NCBI RefSeq assembly: GCF_900104785.1
Contig: NZ_LT629733.1
Coordinates: forward strand, 1,520,501-1,584,500
Direction of reading: 5' to 3'
Source of the DNA: Formosa sp. Hel1_31_208
GTDB taxonomy: Bacteria > Bacteroidota > Bacteroidia > Flavobacteriales > Flavobacteriaceae
Length of the DNA stretch: 64,000 nt
Below the pieces are notes generated by a model. The model saw only the letters and a list, made by a program, of their open reading frames with translations. It was not told where the DNA came from and did not search any database. Position 1 is the stretch's first letter, and each line of letters begins with the position of its first letter. Position numbers and translations under genes: made by a program. This document shows, piece after piece, positions 62,135 to 64,000 of the stretch.

Positions 62135-64000
62135 ATGAAATTAAAATTTATTCTAGTTCTGTCAATTTTAGCTGGTTTTATGTTCTCATGTGTAGGAGAT
62201 AAAAAAAGTGATTTGCCAGAAACTGCTATTGTAGAAAAAACTGAAGAATTTAACTACAACGTCGAGCAATTTGCCGATATTAAAATTTTACGCTATCAAA
62301 TTCCAGGATGGGAAAACCTGACACTTAAAGAACAAAAATTAGTGTATTACCTAACGCAAGCTGGATTAGCTGGTCGTGACATCATCTGGGATCAAAATTA
62401 CAGACATAACCTTAAAATCAGAAAAGCTTTAGAAAATGTTTATGCGACTTATTCTGGAGATAAAACAACTCCCGAATGGCAAGCTTTTGAAACTTATATG
62501 AAACGTGTATGGTTTTCTAATGGTATTCATCATCACTATTCAAATGATAAACTAAAACCTGGGTTTACGGATGATTACCTAAAAGGGGTATTGACTGAAA
62601 CCAATACCACTTTAGAAGAAGATGCATTTAATGTCATTTTTAATGATAAAGACGCTAAGAAAGTGAATCTCACTAAAGACGTTGATAACGTTTTATTATC
62701 TGCAGTAAATTTTTACGGACCAGATGTGACGACAGCTGATGTAGAGAATTTTTACAAAGCTAAGGTGTCTCCAGATCCAAAAAAGCCTTTGTCTTATGGT
62801 TTAAACTCGCAATTGGTTAAAGAAAATGGAGTCCTAACAGAACGCATGTATAAATCAGGAGGTTTATATGGTGAAGCAATAGATGAAATTATCAAATGGT
62901 TAGAACGAGCCCAAGGTGTAGCCGAAAATGAGGCGCAAGGTGAAGCACTAGGTTTGTTAATTGAATATTATAAAACTGGAGACCTTCAAACATGGGACGA
63001 TTATAATGTGGCTTGGACAGCTGCAACAGATGGAAATATTGATTACATCAACAGTTTTATTGAAGTGTATAATGATCCAGCGGGTTACAGAGGGTCTTAT
63101 GAAACAATCGTGCAGATTAAAGATTTTGATATGTCAGAGAAAATGGCTGTACTATCAGAAAACGCACAATGGTTTGAGGACAATTCACCTTTAATGGATG
63201 AACACAAAAAAGATACTGTTGTAGGTGTTACCTATAAAGTTGTAAATGTTGCTGGAGAAGCGGGTGATGCATCTCCTAGCACACCAATTGGAGTTAACTT
63301 GCCAAATGCAAACTGGATTCGTGCTGCAGTAGGAAGTAAGTCGGTGTCTTTAGGAAACATAATTCACTCGTACAATAATGCAGGAAGCTCAGGGCGTTTA
63401 AAAGAGTTTGTGCACGATGATGAAGAGTATGAACTTGAAAAAAAATATGGTCAGATAGGTGATAAGTTGCATACAGCACTTCATGAAGTTATTGGTCATG
63501 CTTCGGGACAATTAAATCCAGGTGTTGGAGAAACTAAAGAAACGCTTAAAAAATACGCATCTACTTTAGAAGAAGGTCGTGCAGATTTAGTTGGTCTGTA
63601 CTATTTATATAACCCGAAATTACAAGAGTTAGGATTAGTTGATGATTGGAAAGCTGTTGGAAAAGCAGCTTATGACGGTTACATTAGAAATGGGTTGATG
63701 ACACAATTAATTAGATTGAATTTAGGAGATGATGTAGAAGAAGCACACATGGTTAACAGACAATGGGTTTCTGCCTGGGCGTTCGAGCAAGGCAAAGCCG
63801 AAAATGTTATTGAGAAAGTCACTAGAGATGGTAAAACCTATTTTAATATTAACGATTATGATAAGCTTCATGAGCTTTTCGGACAATTATTACGCGAAAC
63901 ACAACGTATTAAGTCTGAAGGCGATTATGCAGCAGTGGAAGCTTTGGTTGAAGGTTATGGTGTAAAAGTAGATCAAGCAATACATGCTGAGGTATTAGAA
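62135..64000 (+). CDS. Dipeptidyl-peptidase III (M49) lipoprotein, 3' end missing at window edge
   Basis: 622 codons visible, no stop before base 64000. Signal sequence MKLKFILVLSILAGFMFSC with lipobox, so an envelope lipoprotein rather than the cytosolic form. M49 zinc ligands appear as HEVIGH near 450 (the HExxGH motif) and EEGRAD near 480 (third ligand Glu). Conserved surroundings: RDIIWDQNYRHNLKIRKALE early and IGVNLPNANWIRAAVGSKSV before the active site. Removes dipeptides from peptide N-termini. The missing part is the C-terminus only. Confidence 0.94.
   Translation, partial: MKLKFILVLSILAGFMFSCVGDKKSDLPETAIVEKTEEFNYNVEQFADIKILRYQIPGWENLTLKEQKLVYYLTQAGLAGRDIIWDQNYRHNLKIRKALENVYATYSGDKTTPEWQAFETYMKRVWFSNGIHHHYSNDKLKPGFTDDYLKGVLTETNTTLEEDAFNVIFNDKDAKKVNLTKDVDNVLLSAVNFYGPDVTTADVENFYKAKVSPDPKKPLSYGLNSQLVKENGVLTERMYKSGGLYGEAIDEIIKWLERAQGVAENEAQGEALGLLIEYYKTGDLQTWDDYNVAWTAATDGNIDYINSFIEVYNDPAGYRGSYETIVQIKDFDMSEKMAVLSENAQWFEDNSPLMDEHKKDTVVGVTYKVVNVAGEAGDASPSTPIGVNLPNANWIRAAVGSKSVSLGNIIHSYNNAGSSGRLKEFVHDDEEYELEKKYGQIGDKLHTALHEVIGHASGQLNPGVGETKETLKKYASTLEEGRADLVGLYYLYNPKLQELGLVDDWKAVGKAAYDGYIRNGLMTQLIRLNLGDDVEEAHMVNRQWVSAWAFEQGKAENVIEKVTRDGKTYFNINDYDKLHELFGQLLRETQRIKSEGDYAAVEALVEGYGVKVDQAIHAEVLE

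Noticed and set aside
62961-63479. Extra frames within the DPP III gene
   Set aside because: Both overlap conserved M49 sequence in the wrong frame or strand and show no domain.

Overview
The window looks like chromosome of a marine-type member of the Flavobacteriaceae (Bacteroidota). It is AT-rich. Two proteins carry type IX secretion (T9SS) C-terminal signals, lipoproteins have the short Bacteroidota lipobox, and the glutamine synthetases, MeaB-fused mutase and folP/cdaA pairing are typical of that phylum. Most start codons lack a Shine-Dalgarno sequence. Many genes are preceded by the Bacteroidota sigma-ABfr -7 element TAnnTTTG, sometimes with a TTG about 19 bases upstream, and these elements were used here to choose several starts. 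The genus cannot be fixed from the sequence alone.

Layout. 1-2100: cysS (cut by the left edge) and folE. 2275-12220: surface region with a small secreted protein, a 2227-residue repeat adhesin with a T9SS type B signal, a FadL-like porin and an Arg/Trp-rich lipoprotein. 12321-18200: translation and RNA genes (proS, tRNA-Glu, rpsT, rho, truA) with a DUF4293 membrane protein and a phosphoesterase. 18200-28174: an ABC exporter, a leftward folP - lipoprotein - cdaA (c-di-AMP synthase) - DUF3667 cluster, then a rightward run of DUF1599, DoxX, an orphan oligopeptide-type permease, a TlpA-like thioredoxin, tpiA, a REP-like palindromic element and prmA. 28408-33103: a HEIGH metalloprotease, clpS, and a leftward sulfur module (two YeeE/YedE half transporters, an MBL-rhodanese protein and an HMA protein), then tRNA-Arg and a 50-residue small protein.

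33721-46876: a T9SS-exported endonuclease I, a BlaI/M56 (BlaR-like) regulatory pair with well-formed tandem operators, a Ca2+/Na+ exchanger, divergent glutamine synthetases of types II and III, a 46-residue secreted peptide, an outer membrane barrel protein, purM and a lipoprotein amidohydrolase. 47028-57433: prfA, pyrF, a metal-receptor protein without a signal peptide, DUF4197, a PqqB-like MBL lipoprotein, an IcmF-type fused mutase, OsmC and an Lrp regulator. 57434-64000: a leftward MFS - VOC - DJ-1 lipoprotein operon, DUF1684, crcB, an SRPBCC/GyrI-like protein and the start of a DPP III lipoprotein (cut by the right edge).

Most of the window is ordinary core genome; no CRISPR array, prophage or intact insertion sequence was seen. 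The signals most worth a second look are the BlaI operator array with 20 bp phasing, a 12-bp inverted repeat around the sulfur-module promoter, a codon-usage switch to GAG inside the adhesin, an M56 sensor carrying two TonB-plug-like modules, a permease gene without an ATG/GTG/TTG start in the expected place, a REP-like element, and two small genes below usual length cut-offs.
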